Assembly: GCA_002789955.1 (NCBI GenBank)
Contig: PFUG01000402.1
Location: 1 to 42,235 of the forward strand
Length of the DNA: 42,235 nucleotides
Direction: 5' to 3'
Source of the DNA: Deltaproteobacteria bacterium CG_4_9_14_3_um_filter_63_12
GTDB lineage: Bacteria; Myxococcota_A; Bradymonadia; UBA4248; UM-FILTER-63-12
Positions 25,613 to 33,532 of the stretch are shown here, piece after piece. Under the pieces are notes generated by a model. That model did not search any database. It was given only the letters and a program-made list of their open reading frames with translations, and was not told the DNA's origin. A program made the translations under genes and the position numbers. How positions within the stretch are numbered: position 1 is the stretch's first letter; each line of letters begins with the position of its first letter.

Positions 25613-25645
25613 GTTGCGCGCATCCGACGCGCAACCCTTCGGGTT
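25613..25645 (-). terminator. Two adjacent hairpins after the PATAN-CheB-like gene
   Basis: GTTGCGCG and CGCGCAAC form an 8-bp GC-rich stem with a 7-nt loop (25613-25635), next to a second small hairpin (AACCC, TTC, GGGTT). They lie about 40 nt past the stop at 25678. No T-run follows on the minus strand, so they may terminate, attenuate or only stabilise the transcript. Confidence 0.4.
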
Positions 25646-25677
25646 TACACGGCTCTCCGCCATCTCTGGCCGCGAGT

Positions 25678-27330
25678 TCACTTGAAAAAGGCCTCCGAGA
25701 ACGATGTCGAGAGGTCTTTGAAGTTGGCGATATCCTCGAAGGGGGTCGGTATCATGTCCTCACCTCGTTGCCAGCGGATCAGGTGGCGAGTGAAAGGAGC
25801 AGGATCGTCGGTCGGTCCAAGAGCGAACTCTTCACCCAAAATGAGGCCGATTACTTTCTTGGGGTTGCGGGCCGCGACGCGGTTGAGCCATCCCCATACA
25901 CGGTGTGCCCGACCCCCCTGCAGGACGAGCGCATCACCGACATCGTTCCAGGCCACCTCGGGAAGCGGCTCTGCCACATGCAACAGTTTGACCTGTCCTC
26001 GCCTAACCTTGTCGTCTGGGGTCACTCGGAACACGCTGTTCGTGTTGATGAAGGCCTCCAATGACGCTTGGAGGCCGGTCGCCAGCGCGTGGACGACCAG
26101 CAGAGGCGCAGCGGAATTCGGGGTGGTGTTGCAGAGAACTTCGAGCAGGGCGGTCCCGCTTGATCGGGACGCACACACCACCCCAAAGCGGTCACCAGTC
26201 TGCGCCGTCGCTGGCTTTCCAATCTGCTTGAGTCGCCGAATGACGCAAGTCTTCGGAAGGTTCCGAAGGTCTCCAATGAGCTCCGTCAGCGCCAAACGAT
26301 CGACACGGTCCGGCAGAGCGAAGGCCGCCCCATGACGCATCGCCTCGATCGCCATCCTGGCGTTGTCTTCACCATCGCCGTACATCCAAGCGACGGGGCG
26401 AGGGGACAGGAGCATGAGCTGCTTCAACGTGTCGAGGCCAATCTTCGCACAGTCGCCAGTGTAGAGCAGAGTCGGAACCACTTCGAAGGTCAACGCCTCG
26501 TGAGGAACTGCCATCTCGAAGGACGCCAGCCGCTTGCCTACTGAGAGGAACGACTGCAGACGCTCGGAAACCGAGGCCCATCGTTCTCTTGAGGCACTGA
26601 ACACCAGCTCGATGTCAGTGCTCGCGAGCGTTGTCTTGACAGCCCCCTCGGTCTCGGCCGGCCGGACGTCACGCGCCAAGAACCGCGAGGACTTTGGCTT
26701 CACAGCCTTCTCCTCGGTCTGCGTTTTCGCGTGCGTGAAGCCATCCATGAACCCTGCCAACAGTTCGGGGGTGATGGAGGGAATGAACGGACTCGTCGCG
26801 TTGCCCATTTTTGAGCGAGACGCTTTGGCGGGTTGAAGGAATCCGTCGTCAACCAGCTTCGCCAGACGCTCCAGTGTGCCACCGATGCGCACGCCTGCGG
26901 CATCGAGTGCCGACTCCGCGACGATCACGTCCACAAACCACATCAGCAGGTCCTGGGACGCTGCATCGAGGTCCCCTGAGTCGAGCTCGGGCGCGACGAC
27001 CAGCTTTTTCTTGCGCAGCTCTGTCCAGCGTCTGAGTAGGTTCTTGAATTGCATCACCATCAGCGCCGTTGGCAGCGACACGAAACGTCGTTCCGCTGCG
27101 CTGGCGGGCACCTGATTGACTTGGCTGGCCTCGACACAGCGGGCGGCCTCGAAAAGAAGCGCGAAGATCGCCTCACGTCCAACGAGGTGGCCGCTGAACG
27201 CTGCGACGATCCGCCCGCGTGAGGTGTAGATCTCGCCGCTCTCGACGTCAGAGCGCACCCGCAATCGCATGAGCTCCGGACCCCGCGTATGCTCGATGAG
27301 CGCGTCGATCAAAGGGATGGAGAGGGTCAT
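25678..27330 (-). CDS. PATAN (DUF4388) - receiver-like - CheB-like fusion protein
   Basis: The 550-residue cytoplasmic protein begins with a PATAN/DUF4388 domain (SGEIYTSRGRIVAAFSGHLVG near residues 31-51). A receiver-like domain without the acidic pair spans about 237-355. Residues about 381-505 match the CheB methylesterase core: VVCASRSSGTALLEVL (Ser388 at the nucleophile), LLVVHALATGLQASLEAF (His414 at the catalytic His) and IGLILGEEFALG, where Glu501 sits at the catalytic Asp. CheB would demethylate chemoreceptors; the altered third residue and weak receiver leave activity doubtful. Its ATG overlaps the preceding gene's stop by 4 bp, so the two CheB-like genes are coupled. Confidence 0.6.
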   Translation of the reverse strand: MTLSIPLIDALIEHTRGPELMRLRVRSDVESGEIYTSRGRIVAAFSGHLVGREAIFALLFEAARCVEASQVNQVPASAAERRFVSLPTALMVMQFKNLLRRWTELRKKKLVVAPELDSGDLDAASQDLLMWFVDVIVAESALDAAGVRIGGTLERLAKLVDDGFLQPAKASRSKMGNATSPFIPSITPELLAGFMDGFTHAKTQTEEKAVKPKSSRFLARDVRPAETEGAVKTTLASTDIELVFSASRERWASVSERLQSFLSVGKRLASFEMAVPHEALTFEVVPTLLYTGDCAKIGLDTLKQLMLLSPRPVAWMYGDGEDNARMAIEAMRHGAAFALPDRVDRLALTELIGDLRNLPKTCVIRRLKQIGKPATAQTGDRFGVVCASRSSGTALLEVLCNTTPNSAAPLLVVHALATGLQASLEAFINTNSVFRVTPDDKVRRGQVKLLHVAEPLPEVAWNDVGDALVLQGGRAHRVWGWLNRVAARNPKKVIGLILGEEFALGPTDDPAPFTRHLIRWQRGEDMIPTPFEDIANFKDLSTSFSEAFFK

Positions 27331-28430
27331 GAGGCGTCCTCGTCCGAATCAGCAGTCTTCGAACCAGGGACCTTCGCCACGGTGGTGTTCGCCAGCGTGC
27401 CATGGAAACCCCTCGAGACTATTCTGTTGCTCAGGTGCGTCCAGAACTCCCTGGCTTCCATCCGCAGGCTGTCGGCTGCGCCTGGCCACAATATCTTGAA
27501 GCCCGTAGTCGAAGCGCGCGCCAATGCGGCTCCGGTGTCGACGAGTTGGCCCACCATGCTCAACAACGGGCCTGAGAGGGCGCCGCTCGAGATGATGACG
27601 ACGCTGAGCTGTTTGCGTTCGATGCCCCGCGCCAACGTGCTAAGCCAGCGCGCGTCGTCGAGATCCAAACGCAGATCCTGCCTCCCGCCTGCCGCCTTGT
27701 GGACGACGTTGAGCCGATGGGAGTTCGGGTCGTCGTCCAAGGCGAGGATATCGGAGACCTGGAGGACATAGGCGTGGCCGTCCGCCAGGCTGGTCGGGCT
27801 GGCTTTTTGTACCGTCAGATCCGAAATTCGGTCGAGCTGAGCCACGAACTTGTCCAGCGATGAGTCGCTCAACGGCTGCTGACAGATCAACGCGCCAGGA
27901 AAGGAACCTGGCAGGGACGACACCGCCTCACAGAGCAATGCCGCGCGCCGGCTGCCCACCAGCACGACGAGCCGGCCCGACGGGAACCGCGCGGGGGGGG
28001 AGCGCCGGCTGCTGGCGACCAAACTGGAGGTGATGACACGGACGGGCTCGACAGCGGCGCTGGTCATGAGGTTCAACACGTCCTCGACTTCAGAGGCTCC
28101 GTCCTCCTCGAGGGACCAGGTTATGCAGTCTCGAGCTCCAGCGGTGACGGCCTCGACCACGAACTCGCCACTGGCGTTGCTGGCCAACGCGACGACGCCC
28201 GCTGGACGCCGCGCCAAGACCCGGTACATGACGTCAAGTCCCGTGCCGTCTTCGAGCTCAGAATCCACGACGAGATTCGCCGTTGGGTGGGTCATCATCG
28301 CCTCGACCAAGGGTTCGACGGCAGTGTAGAAGCCGAGGACGCTCAGCCGACCTCCCTCGCGCAGTCGCCGTTCGAGGTAGCGACCCCGAGACTGACTGCG
28401 GGCGCCGATGATGACGTTCGGCTGGTTCAA
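27327..28430 (-). CDS. CheB-like protein with inactive esterase domain
   Basis: The 367-residue protein has the CheB layout. The receiver-like domain (1-125) keeps the phospho-acceptor Asp56 (NLVVDSELEDGTGLD) but lacks the N-terminal Asp pair (IIGARSQ) and the Lys near the end (DCITW). In the esterase-like domain (about 152-325), VVLVGSRRAA keeps Ser160, LICQQPLSD has Gln185 where CheB has its catalytic His, and VIISSGALSGPL has Ser286 at the catalytic Asp position. It should therefore be catalytically inactive. The start is a TTG with a good ribosome-binding site (TTGGAGTCATC). It heads the minus-strand block leading to the Tol-Pal genes. Confidence 0.6.
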   Translation of the reverse strand: MNQPNVIIGARSQSRGRYLERRLREGGRLSVLGFYTAVEPLVEAMMTHPTANLVVDSELEDGTGLDVMYRVLARRPAGVVALASNASGEFVVEAVTAGARDCITWSLEEDGASEVEDVLNLMTSAAVEPVRVITSSLVASSRRSPPARFPSGRLVVLVGSRRAALLCEAVSSLPGSFPGALICQQPLSDSSLDKFVAQLDRISDLTVQKASPTSLADGHAYVLQVSDILALDDDPNSHRLNVVHKAAGGRQDLRLDLDDARWLSTLARGIERKQLSVVIISSGALSGPLLSMVGQLVDTGAALARASTTGFKILWPGAADSLRMEAREFWTHLSNRIVSRGFHGTLANTTVAKVPGSKTADSDEDAS

Positions 28431-28811
28431 GATGACTCCAAATCAACGAGTGAATACAGAGGCAAGCGCTCCCGCCCAGCGGCCAAACCACAAGGACCCA
28501 AGAGGTCTTTGCGTCCACTGCCAGCGAAAAAGGCCGATGCCGGAGTCGCTGCTTCCGGCGGAAAGCGGACGGATGGGCTCTTGGTCCGAGCCTGGACCGG
28601 CGAGCCGAAGTGTACCACCCCCGAAACAACGAACGAAATATGAGAGTCAGCCCGTTCTGGCTCCCGTCGAATGTGAGGCGAAACACCCGAATGGGAAAAG
28701 GGACATTGACACACCCCCACGCCCGTGGTAACACCCGCTGTTCCGTCGCCGGGGATTCTGGGACACAGGACCGGCACACCAAATCTGGCGTTTTGAAACG
28801 AGGAAAGCGAG
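28431..28811. other. Divergent intergenic region
   Basis: This 381-bp gap separates the CheB-like gene (minus) from the zinc-ribbon gene (plus). It contains the plus-strand promoter at 28706-28734. I see no convincing gene in it; open frames on both strands lack recognisable sequence. Confidence 0.6.
28706..28734 (+). promoter_or_regulatory. Sigma-70-like promoter for the zinc-ribbon and rpsR genes
   Basis: A perfect TTGACA (-35) is followed after 17 bp by TAACAC (-10, 3/6). The ATG at 28812 is 77 nt past the -10. Confidence 0.5.
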
Positions 28812-29000
28812 ATGGCTGCTCGTAGACCGGCAAAGATCGCGACAAAGAAAAAGGGTGGATTCGTCAAGCTCTGCCCATCGTGCAAGAGCAACGACAAAGA
28901 CTCCCCGATGTCCATCGTCAAGATGGTCCGACAGACCAAGCCCAGTGGTATGTACTGGGTGTGTGGAACCTGCGAGGCAGAGGTTCCGACACGCGGCTGA
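28812..29000 (+). CDS. Small zinc-ribbon protein
   Basis: The 62-residue protein has a basic N-terminus (MAARRPAKIATKKKGG) followed by Cys-Pro-Ser-Cys and, 27 residues later, Cys-Gly-Thr-Cys: two CxxC knuckles of a zinc ribbon. The ATG at 28812 has a good ribosome-binding site (GAGGAAAGCGAG). I know no named family for it. The basic tail plus ribbon and the position just before rpsR suggest RNA or ribosome association, but this is inference. 143 bp separate it from rpsR. Confidence 0.7.
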   Translation: MAARRPAKIATKKKGGFVKLCPSCKSNDKDSPMSIVKMVRQTKPSGMYWVCGTCEAEVPTRG

Positions 29001-29143
29001 CGGCTCCTCGACGCAAAATCTGCGTGGATGATCGCCGTCTCTCGGCCCCTGGAAACCGGAGTTCGCTCTGGTTCTGGGGCGATTCTAACAATGCAAATCC
29101 TACGGCGGGGTAATGCTCTGCCGCAATACCCAGAGGATATTTC

Positions 29144-29461
29144 ATGCACCGAGAACGTGATAGAGGAGAGCGGGGAGATCGAGGGGACCGTGGAGGAGAT
29201 CGCGACCAAGCGCCGCCAAGCGCAAGGTTGCTCGGCCGGGGCTTCCGTCGCCCCCGAAAGAAGGTCTGCCCCTTCATGGCCGACCCTGGCTCCGTCATCG
29301 ACTACAAAGATGTCCAGCTGCTGAAGCGTTTCCTCTCCCCCAGAGGGAAGATTCTGCCTTCGCGCATCACGGGCGTCTCCGCCAAGTACCAGCGCAAACT
29401 CGCCAAGGCCATCAAGCGCGCACGCCACATTGCGTTGCTGCCCTTCCAGGCCGACGAATAG
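29144..29461 (+). CDS. rpsR: Ribosomal protein bS18 with Arg-rich N-terminal extension
   Basis: The last 65 residues carry the S18 core: [20 protein letters not shown], then [15 protein letters not shown] and [21 protein letters not shown]18 belongs to the platform of the 30S subunit. The 105-residue protein is about 30 longer than E. coli S18 because of an N-terminal extension rich in Arg, Gly and Asp. The ATG at 29144 with AGAGGATATTTC upstream supports the full-length form. One Cys of the CxxC pair seen in zinc-binding S18 is Met here. The rpsF, ssb and rplI genes that usually flank rpsR are absent. A strong terminator follows. Confidence 0.92.
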   Translation: MHRERDRGERGDRGDRGGDRDQAPPSARLLGRGFRRPRKKVCPFMADPGSVIDYKDVQLLKRFLSPRGKILPSRITGVSAKYQRKLAKAIKRARHIALLPFQADE

Positions 29462-29477
29462 AGCGCGCATTCCTGAG

Positions 29478-29525
29478 CACAAAGACCGACGTGGGCCACT
29501 GCCCATCGCCGGTCTTTGTGTTTTT
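29478..29525 (+). terminator. Rho-independent terminator after rpsR
   Basis: CACAAAGACCG and CGGTCTTTGTG form a perfect 11-bp stem (29478-29488 and 29510-29520), with a smaller GTGGGC/GCCCAT stem inside, followed by five Ts. It begins 17 nt after the rpsR stop and is the clearest terminator in the window. Confidence 0.92.
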
Positions 29526-29573
29526 CACCCACACCAAGTCCAAGTCTCGCGACCTCGTCGCGAGAGGGCAACT

Positions 29574-30203
29574 ATGAGCACAGAGCGCCCAGACACCCCC
29601 AGCGTGTCCACTGAAGGCCATCCACGTGCCCGCTTCAAGCCCGAGGCCATACGACCCGTTGGGGCGAACCTCGAGCACACCGCTGCGCTTTTGCTGCTGC
29701 TCCTGGGGTCACTGGGAGCGCTCCTCGTCGGAGCACTCAGCCTCCCATTGGGCGCCATCGTTTGGCTGTCCGTCGTTCCGGCTTGCGCCTGGGCCTGGCT
29801 GGCGTGGCGGGCGATGCAAGCCAATTCCGCCGTCGAGGAGCTTCGGGCCCGCGGACACATCGTCACAGGGACCGTCACTGCCTGCCTGAACGATGAAGCC
29901 CAACACCTCGTTCGCTATTCGTACGAGGTCACGTCACTCGACGAAGAGGGTGAGGCGGTCCGCTGGGAAAGCGAGTCCACAGGCCTCACTCGCTGGATGA
30001 CCCTGCGCTATGAAGAGGACATGCGAGTTGCCGTCTTGATCGACCCCGACGATCCCTCCCTGTCCTCCCTCTATCCTCCCCCTGGGGGCGGTGGGACCAT
30101 CGATCTCATGGGGGACTGCTTCGTTTGGGCCCTCAGGCGAGTCAATCACCGACCCACGCCGCGCGACGCCGCCAACCCGACACTGGACGACGAGCTCCCC
30201 TAG
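29574..30203 (+). CDS. DUF3592-like membrane protein
   Basis: The 209-residue protein has two membrane helices close together (about residues 33-50 and 55-75: HTAALLLLLLGSLGALLVGA and IVWLSVVPACAWAWLAW). A beta-rich domain follows: GHIVTGTVTACLN, HLVRYSYEVTSLDE, then VAVLIDPDDPSLSSLYP. That order resembles DUF3592, a family of unknown function with a hydrophobic hairpin and a soluble beta domain. The ATG at 29574 has a good ribosome-binding site (GAGAGGGCAACT). The gene lies after the rpsR terminator and converges with the small lipoprotein gene, 6 bp between stops. Confidence 0.65.
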   Translation: MSTERPDTPSVSTEGHPRARFKPEAIRPVGANLEHTAALLLLLLGSLGALLVGALSLPLGAIVWLSVVPACAWAWLAWRAMQANSAVEELRARGHIVTGTVTACLNDEAQHLVRYSYEVTSLDEEGEAVRWESESTGLTRWMTLRYEEDMRVAVLIDPDDPSLSSLYPPPGGGGTIDLMGDCFVWALRRVNHRPTPRDAANPTLDDELP

Positions 30204-30209
30204 GTCGAG

Positions 30210-30671
30210 CTAGTCCAGCGCCCTCAGAACGAAGAACGCCGTCTCGCCGAGCACCGCCTCATTGTCAGTGCGCACCTCGATCGTCGCTCGGCGCTCGCCC
30301 ACTTTGATTGAGGGCTGTTGGGCCACCGAAATGCAGAGGTTGAAGACCTTTCTTCCCTCGAACTCCTGAGGGGTTGCCGTGTTGCCGCAACCGCCGCGGG
30401 AGTCGAACGCTTCGATCTCCAGGCCCTCTCCCAAATTGATCTCGGTGACGAAGCCATCCACTGTTGCCACGTCGACGAAAGCGTCGATCTCCTTCGACGT
30501 TTCTCCGATTCGCACGAAGTCGGGAACCAAGATGAGGGCCACCGAGCGTTTCTCGGGAGGCGCGACCTCTTCGTAGACGCCCCCACAGCCGGTGCACACC
30601 ACTGCCGTCACGAGCAACGCAGCAGCGAACGTTGTCAGCGGGCGCCAACCGCCAACATCAGCATGGACCAT
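30210..30671 (-). CDS. Small predicted lipoprotein
   Basis: The 153-residue protein starts MVHADVGGWRPLTTFAAALL and has Cys residues in VVCTGCGG that suit lipid modification, although the lipobox is not perfect. The mature part is beta-rich (ALILVPDFVRIG, EIDAFVDVATVDG, RATIEVRTDNEAVLGE). I do not recognise a family. I choose the ATG at 30671; a GTG at 30695 is also possible. It overlaps the end of the Kazal-domain lipoprotein gene by 14 bp, so the two are probably translated together. Confidence 0.65.
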   Translation of the reverse strand: MVHADVGGWRPLTTFAAALLVTAVVCTGCGGVYEEVAPPEKRSVALILVPDFVRIGETSKEIDAFVDVATVDGFVTEINLGEGLEIEAFDSRGGCGNTATPQEFEGRKVFNLCISVAQQPSIKVGERRATIEVRTDNEAVLGETAFFVLRALD

Positions 30672-32391
30672 CGAGGATGTCCAGGAATCCGTCACATTCG
30701 GCCCAGCAGCGATTCTGATAGGTCAAGACGTTGCCATCAGGGGAGAACGCACAGACGGGACTTTCGACGTTGCTGCAGTCACAGGCAGCCTGTGCGAGAC
30801 ACAGGCACGAAGGGCACTCGTTCTTGTCGAGCGCAAAGCCCATAGGGCAGTCCAGCGCGCAATCGATCGCCTCGCAGCAAAGTCCTCCTTTGGCGATGGG
30901 GGTGTTTGCGCATGTTGCGACACAGGCGTTGTCATACGTGAGGCCATCCACGCCGCAGACCGGATCGAAGATCTCGGAACAGGAGCAGGGAGCACGACAC
31001 TTCCCGTTGATGCAGCCATAACCGACCGGGCAGGAGCCAGGGGTCACTGGATCGCAAGTCTGGTCGCGCACGCAGAGGCCCAAACACCCTGCGTTGGGCA
31101 GGCAGTTGGCGCCCATCTGTGGCGTCACGCAGCCCGTCCCCAAAGGGCAGTCCGCTGAGCTGCTGCACTGGGAGCTAGGGCAGCTGCCTTCGAACACGAC
31201 GCTCACCGCCAGCGCGTCGGCAGCGCAGGCTGAGGTGTACGTGACGCCGTCACTGCCGCAGAAGCGCCCTTGGTCGACGCAAAGGCTGGGCTCGGCACAT
31301 TGGCAAGTTGGGCAGCCGGTTGGGTCTGCTGCGAAGCCGGCAGGGCAATCCAAAGAGCAATGTATTGGTGCGCACTCCCCGCGGCAGCTTCCCACATAGG
31401 CGATGATCTCGCCCTGACATCTGGCGACACAATCGTTCGCAAAAGTGCGGCCGTTCATGGAGCAGACCGGCCTCCACTCCGCGCTACACGACGCACAGTT
31501 TGAAGCGCATTCACAGAGCGGGCAACCGTCCGGCCCAGTCGCGTTGCCATTAGAACAGCTCAAGTCACAGGGCAGCTCCCCGCACTGGGTCGCACACGCT
31601 CGATCGGCGACGACCGGGACGCCGGCACAACTCGCCTCACAGGGGTTGGCGTAGGTTACGCCGTTGGCTCCGCAGACTTCGTTGAGCGGCTGGTTGCATT
31701 GGCACTCGTCGACGCAGACATAGTCTGAGCCGCAGATCATGCCATCGGGGCAGTCGAATTCCGTCACACACTGCGCCAAGCAGGTGCAGGTCTCGCAGCC
31801 CTGGGAATCGAGAACGAACCCCAAGGGACAGGCTTTGGCGCATTCAATGACCGGACAGGTCGATGGGAGAGTGCCCGAGCAGTTGTCTGCACACGAGACG
31901 GCCAGCGAAAACACTTGGTCGCTGCGCTCTAGCGCGCCGAGCAAGATGAGGTAGCGGCCGCTCTCGGTGACCTTTGAACGGGCCACCGCGCTGCCGTCGG
32001 AGCTCTCCCGCTCCAGCAGCGATTCGCCCCAAACCCCTGACGACGAACGTGGCCCATAGAGCGCGAAGGCCAGCTGCGCGGATTTACTGTCCACAGCTTG
32101 GAGCGCGATCTCGATCGACTCCTCGGGACCTGCAAAAAAGGAGTAGCCGACGAAGCCACCCTTGGGAGCCAATCCGGTGACCTCGAAGGGGAGCTCGTAG
32201 GGCCCGTAGATGTGCTCGATCACATCGACCGTGTCGCGGTTCTTGAGCAGCGGAGGGTCGAAAGGAAGGGATGCCTCTCGGTCGACGCCGTTACAGGCCA
32301 CGAGCAGGAGGAGGCTGACGAGGCAGAAGAGCAAGGCGTGCGACGCGAGGCGCAGTCCATGTCGGCGCAAGGTGGTCGGTTGAGAGGCCAT
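30658..32391 (-). CDS. Kazal/antistasin-like multidomain lipoprotein
   Basis: The 577-residue protein has a signal peptide with a good lipobox (LLLLVACNG). After a beta-domain of about 130 residues come many Cys-rich units. At least five are Kazal-like, for example NEVCGANGVTYANPCEASC, PVCSMNGRTFANDCVARC, RFCGSDGVTYTSACAAD and DPVCGVDGLTYDNACVATC. At least four are antistasin-like, with the pattern Cys-Ala-x-Asp-Cys-Pro-x-Gly-Phe-Ala followed by Gly-Cys-x2-Cys-x-Cys. Both types inhibit serine proteases in animals. A surface-exposed protease inhibitor or adhesin is inferred, useful against prey or host proteases. It is translationally coupled to the small lipoprotein. Confidence 0.75.
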   Translation of the reverse strand: MASQPTTLRRHGLRLASHALLFCLVSLLLLVACNGVDREASLPFDPPLLKNRDTVDVIEHIYGPYELPFEVTGLAPKGGFVGYSFFAGPEESIEIALQAVDSKSAQLAFALYGPRSSSGVWGESLLERESSDGSAVARSKVTESGRYLILLGALERSDQVFSLAVSCADNCSGTLPSTCPVIECAKACPLGFVLDSQGCETCTCLAQCVTEFDCPDGMICGSDYVCVDECQCNQPLNEVCGANGVTYANPCEASCAGVPVVADRACATQCGELPCDLSCSNGNATGPDGCPLCECASNCASCSAEWRPVCSMNGRTFANDCVARCQGEIIAYVGSCRGECAPIHCSLDCPAGFAADPTGCPTCQCAEPSLCVDQGRFCGSDGVTYTSACAADALAVSVVFEGSCPSSQCSSSADCPLGTGCVTPQMGANCLPNAGCLGLCVRDQTCDPVTPGSCPVGYGCINGKCRAPCSCSEIFDPVCGVDGLTYDNACVATCANTPIAKGGLCCEAIDCALDCPMGFALDKNECPSCLCLAQAACDCSNVESPVCAFSPDGNVLTYQNRCWAECDGFLDILDGPC

Positions 32392-32572
32392 CGTCAGTGG
32401 ACCAGGAATGAGGAGAGGAAGCCGAAACCTACACTAGAGCAAAGCAAGTGAAGTGCCATTCCCGTTCCCCATCGTGGAGGATGAGGCCGAGCTCTGTTTC
32501 CTCATTTGGAAAGGGATATCGGCCCGCCATGGCGCCGATCTCGAGCAGACAGCACCGGGTTTGCTCGAAACG

Positions 32573-32613
32573 AGACGGCCCAGGCGTTCTCAGAGGAGAG
32601 GCCTAGGCCGTCT
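32573..32613. repeat. Long imperfect hairpin between two surface-protein genes
   Basis: AGACGGCC (32573-32580) and GGCCGTCT (32606-32613) form an 8-bp stem extended, past one mismatch, by AGGC/GCCT. It lies 62 bp beyond the MopE-like gene stop in the 283-bp spacer 32392-32674. It may be a terminator without a T-run or a structured leader of the Kazal gene. Nothing else in this spacer looks like a gene. Confidence 0.45.
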
Positions 32614-32640
32614 AGAAAGTGTCGAATTAGTTGCCAGCAC

Positions 32641-32658
32641 GTCAAGCTGTCTTGACGA
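32641..32658. repeat. Perfect 7-bp inverted repeat after the MopE-like gene
   Basis: CGTCAAG and CTTGACG flank CTGT, 17 bp past the stop of the gene at 32675. It could be a terminator stem or a protein-binding palindrome. Confidence 0.4.
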
Positions 32659-32674
32659 CCGCGATGGCGAGTGT

Positions 32675-33472
32675 TTAGCAACCCTCGTCGATCTGTCCGT
32701 CGCAGTTGTCGTCCATACTGTTTCCGCAAACCTCGGCCTGTCCGAAGGGCAGCAGCACCGGTGAGTCGTTGAGGAAGCAGCCAGAGTCAGTCCCATCTGG
32801 GTTGCAGACCCGTGCTCCGACCTTGCAGGCACATTGATTTTCCGGAACGCCGGAGCCAAGGCAAGTGATCGTGTTGCAGGCCTCGCCCTGTGTGCAGGTG
32901 GGGCAGTTTGCAACGTCGGCTTTGTCTGTCAGGGAGTCGCAGTCGTTGTCTAGACCGTCGTGGCACTCTGCGACGCCCTCGGTGGGGACGAAGTCGACGC
33001 CGTAGAGGCAGGTGGCCCCAGGACAGTCGGCGTCGCAGGTCGGGGGAACGAGGTTGCCATCGAGGCAGGTCTGAACCGCGTTGGCCGCAGCGCACACGCC
33101 AGTGGTCAACGGGCACGCAAGAACGACGTTCTCATCGGTCTCGTCGTTGCAGTTGTCGTCCTGGTTGTTGCAGAGCTCGGTAGCGTTCGGGTGGATTTGG
33201 TTGTTGGCGTCGTCGCAGTCGATCATCTGGGTCGCGGGGTCGCACTCAGGCCCAAACCAGGCGTCGTCTTTGTCCTCGTCCCTGCAGGGGAAGTCGATCC
33301 CCGCCTTCTTGACGCAGACGCTGTTGATGCACTCGAAGCCAGAGATGCAATCTTCGGTGGTTCCGCACTCCCAGACGTCGCCGGTTTCAACGCCCGGATC
33401 ATTCACGGTGCAGGCGAACCCAACGAACAGAAGCGAGAGGAGCAGCAGGGATTTGAAAGGCGACATGCGCAT
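32675..33472 (-). CDS. MopE-like Cys/Asp-repeat lipoprotein
   Basis: The 265-residue protein has a signal peptide ending at a lipidated Cys (FVGFACT). The mature part contains at least three copies of the putative metal-binding repeat seen in MopE-like proteins: CNNQDDNCNDETDEN, CHDGLDNDCDSLTDKAD and CGNSMDDNCDGQIDEGC, the last being the C-terminus. Such repeats are common in surface proteins of Myxococcota. It probably sits on the cell surface and binds divalent ions. I choose the ATG at 33472, spaced from GAGGT; ATG 33466 is close and equally good. It is 60 bp from the acidic-repeat gene. Confidence 0.75.
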   Translation of the reverse strand: MRMSPFKSLLLLSLLFVGFACTVNDPGVETGDVWECGTTEDCISGFECINSVCVKKAGIDFPCRDEDKDDAWFGPECDPATQMIDCDDANNQIHPNATELCNNQDDNCNDETDENVVLACPLTTGVCAAANAVQTCLDGNLVPPTCDADCPGATCLYGVDFVPTEGVAECHDGLDNDCDSLTDKADVANCPTCTQGEACNTITCLGSGVPENQCACKVGARVCNPDGTDSGCFLNDSPVLLPFGQAEVCGNSMDDNCDGQIDEGC

Positions 33473-33532
33473 GAGCCCGTTACCTCGTTTCAGCAGCACA
33501 GAAGGGCTTGAAAAAAATGGATATGACAGAGA

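Noticed and set aside
28427..29506. A 359-codon minus-strand frame
   Set aside because: It is antisense to the zinc-ribbon and rpsR genes and shows no coding character.
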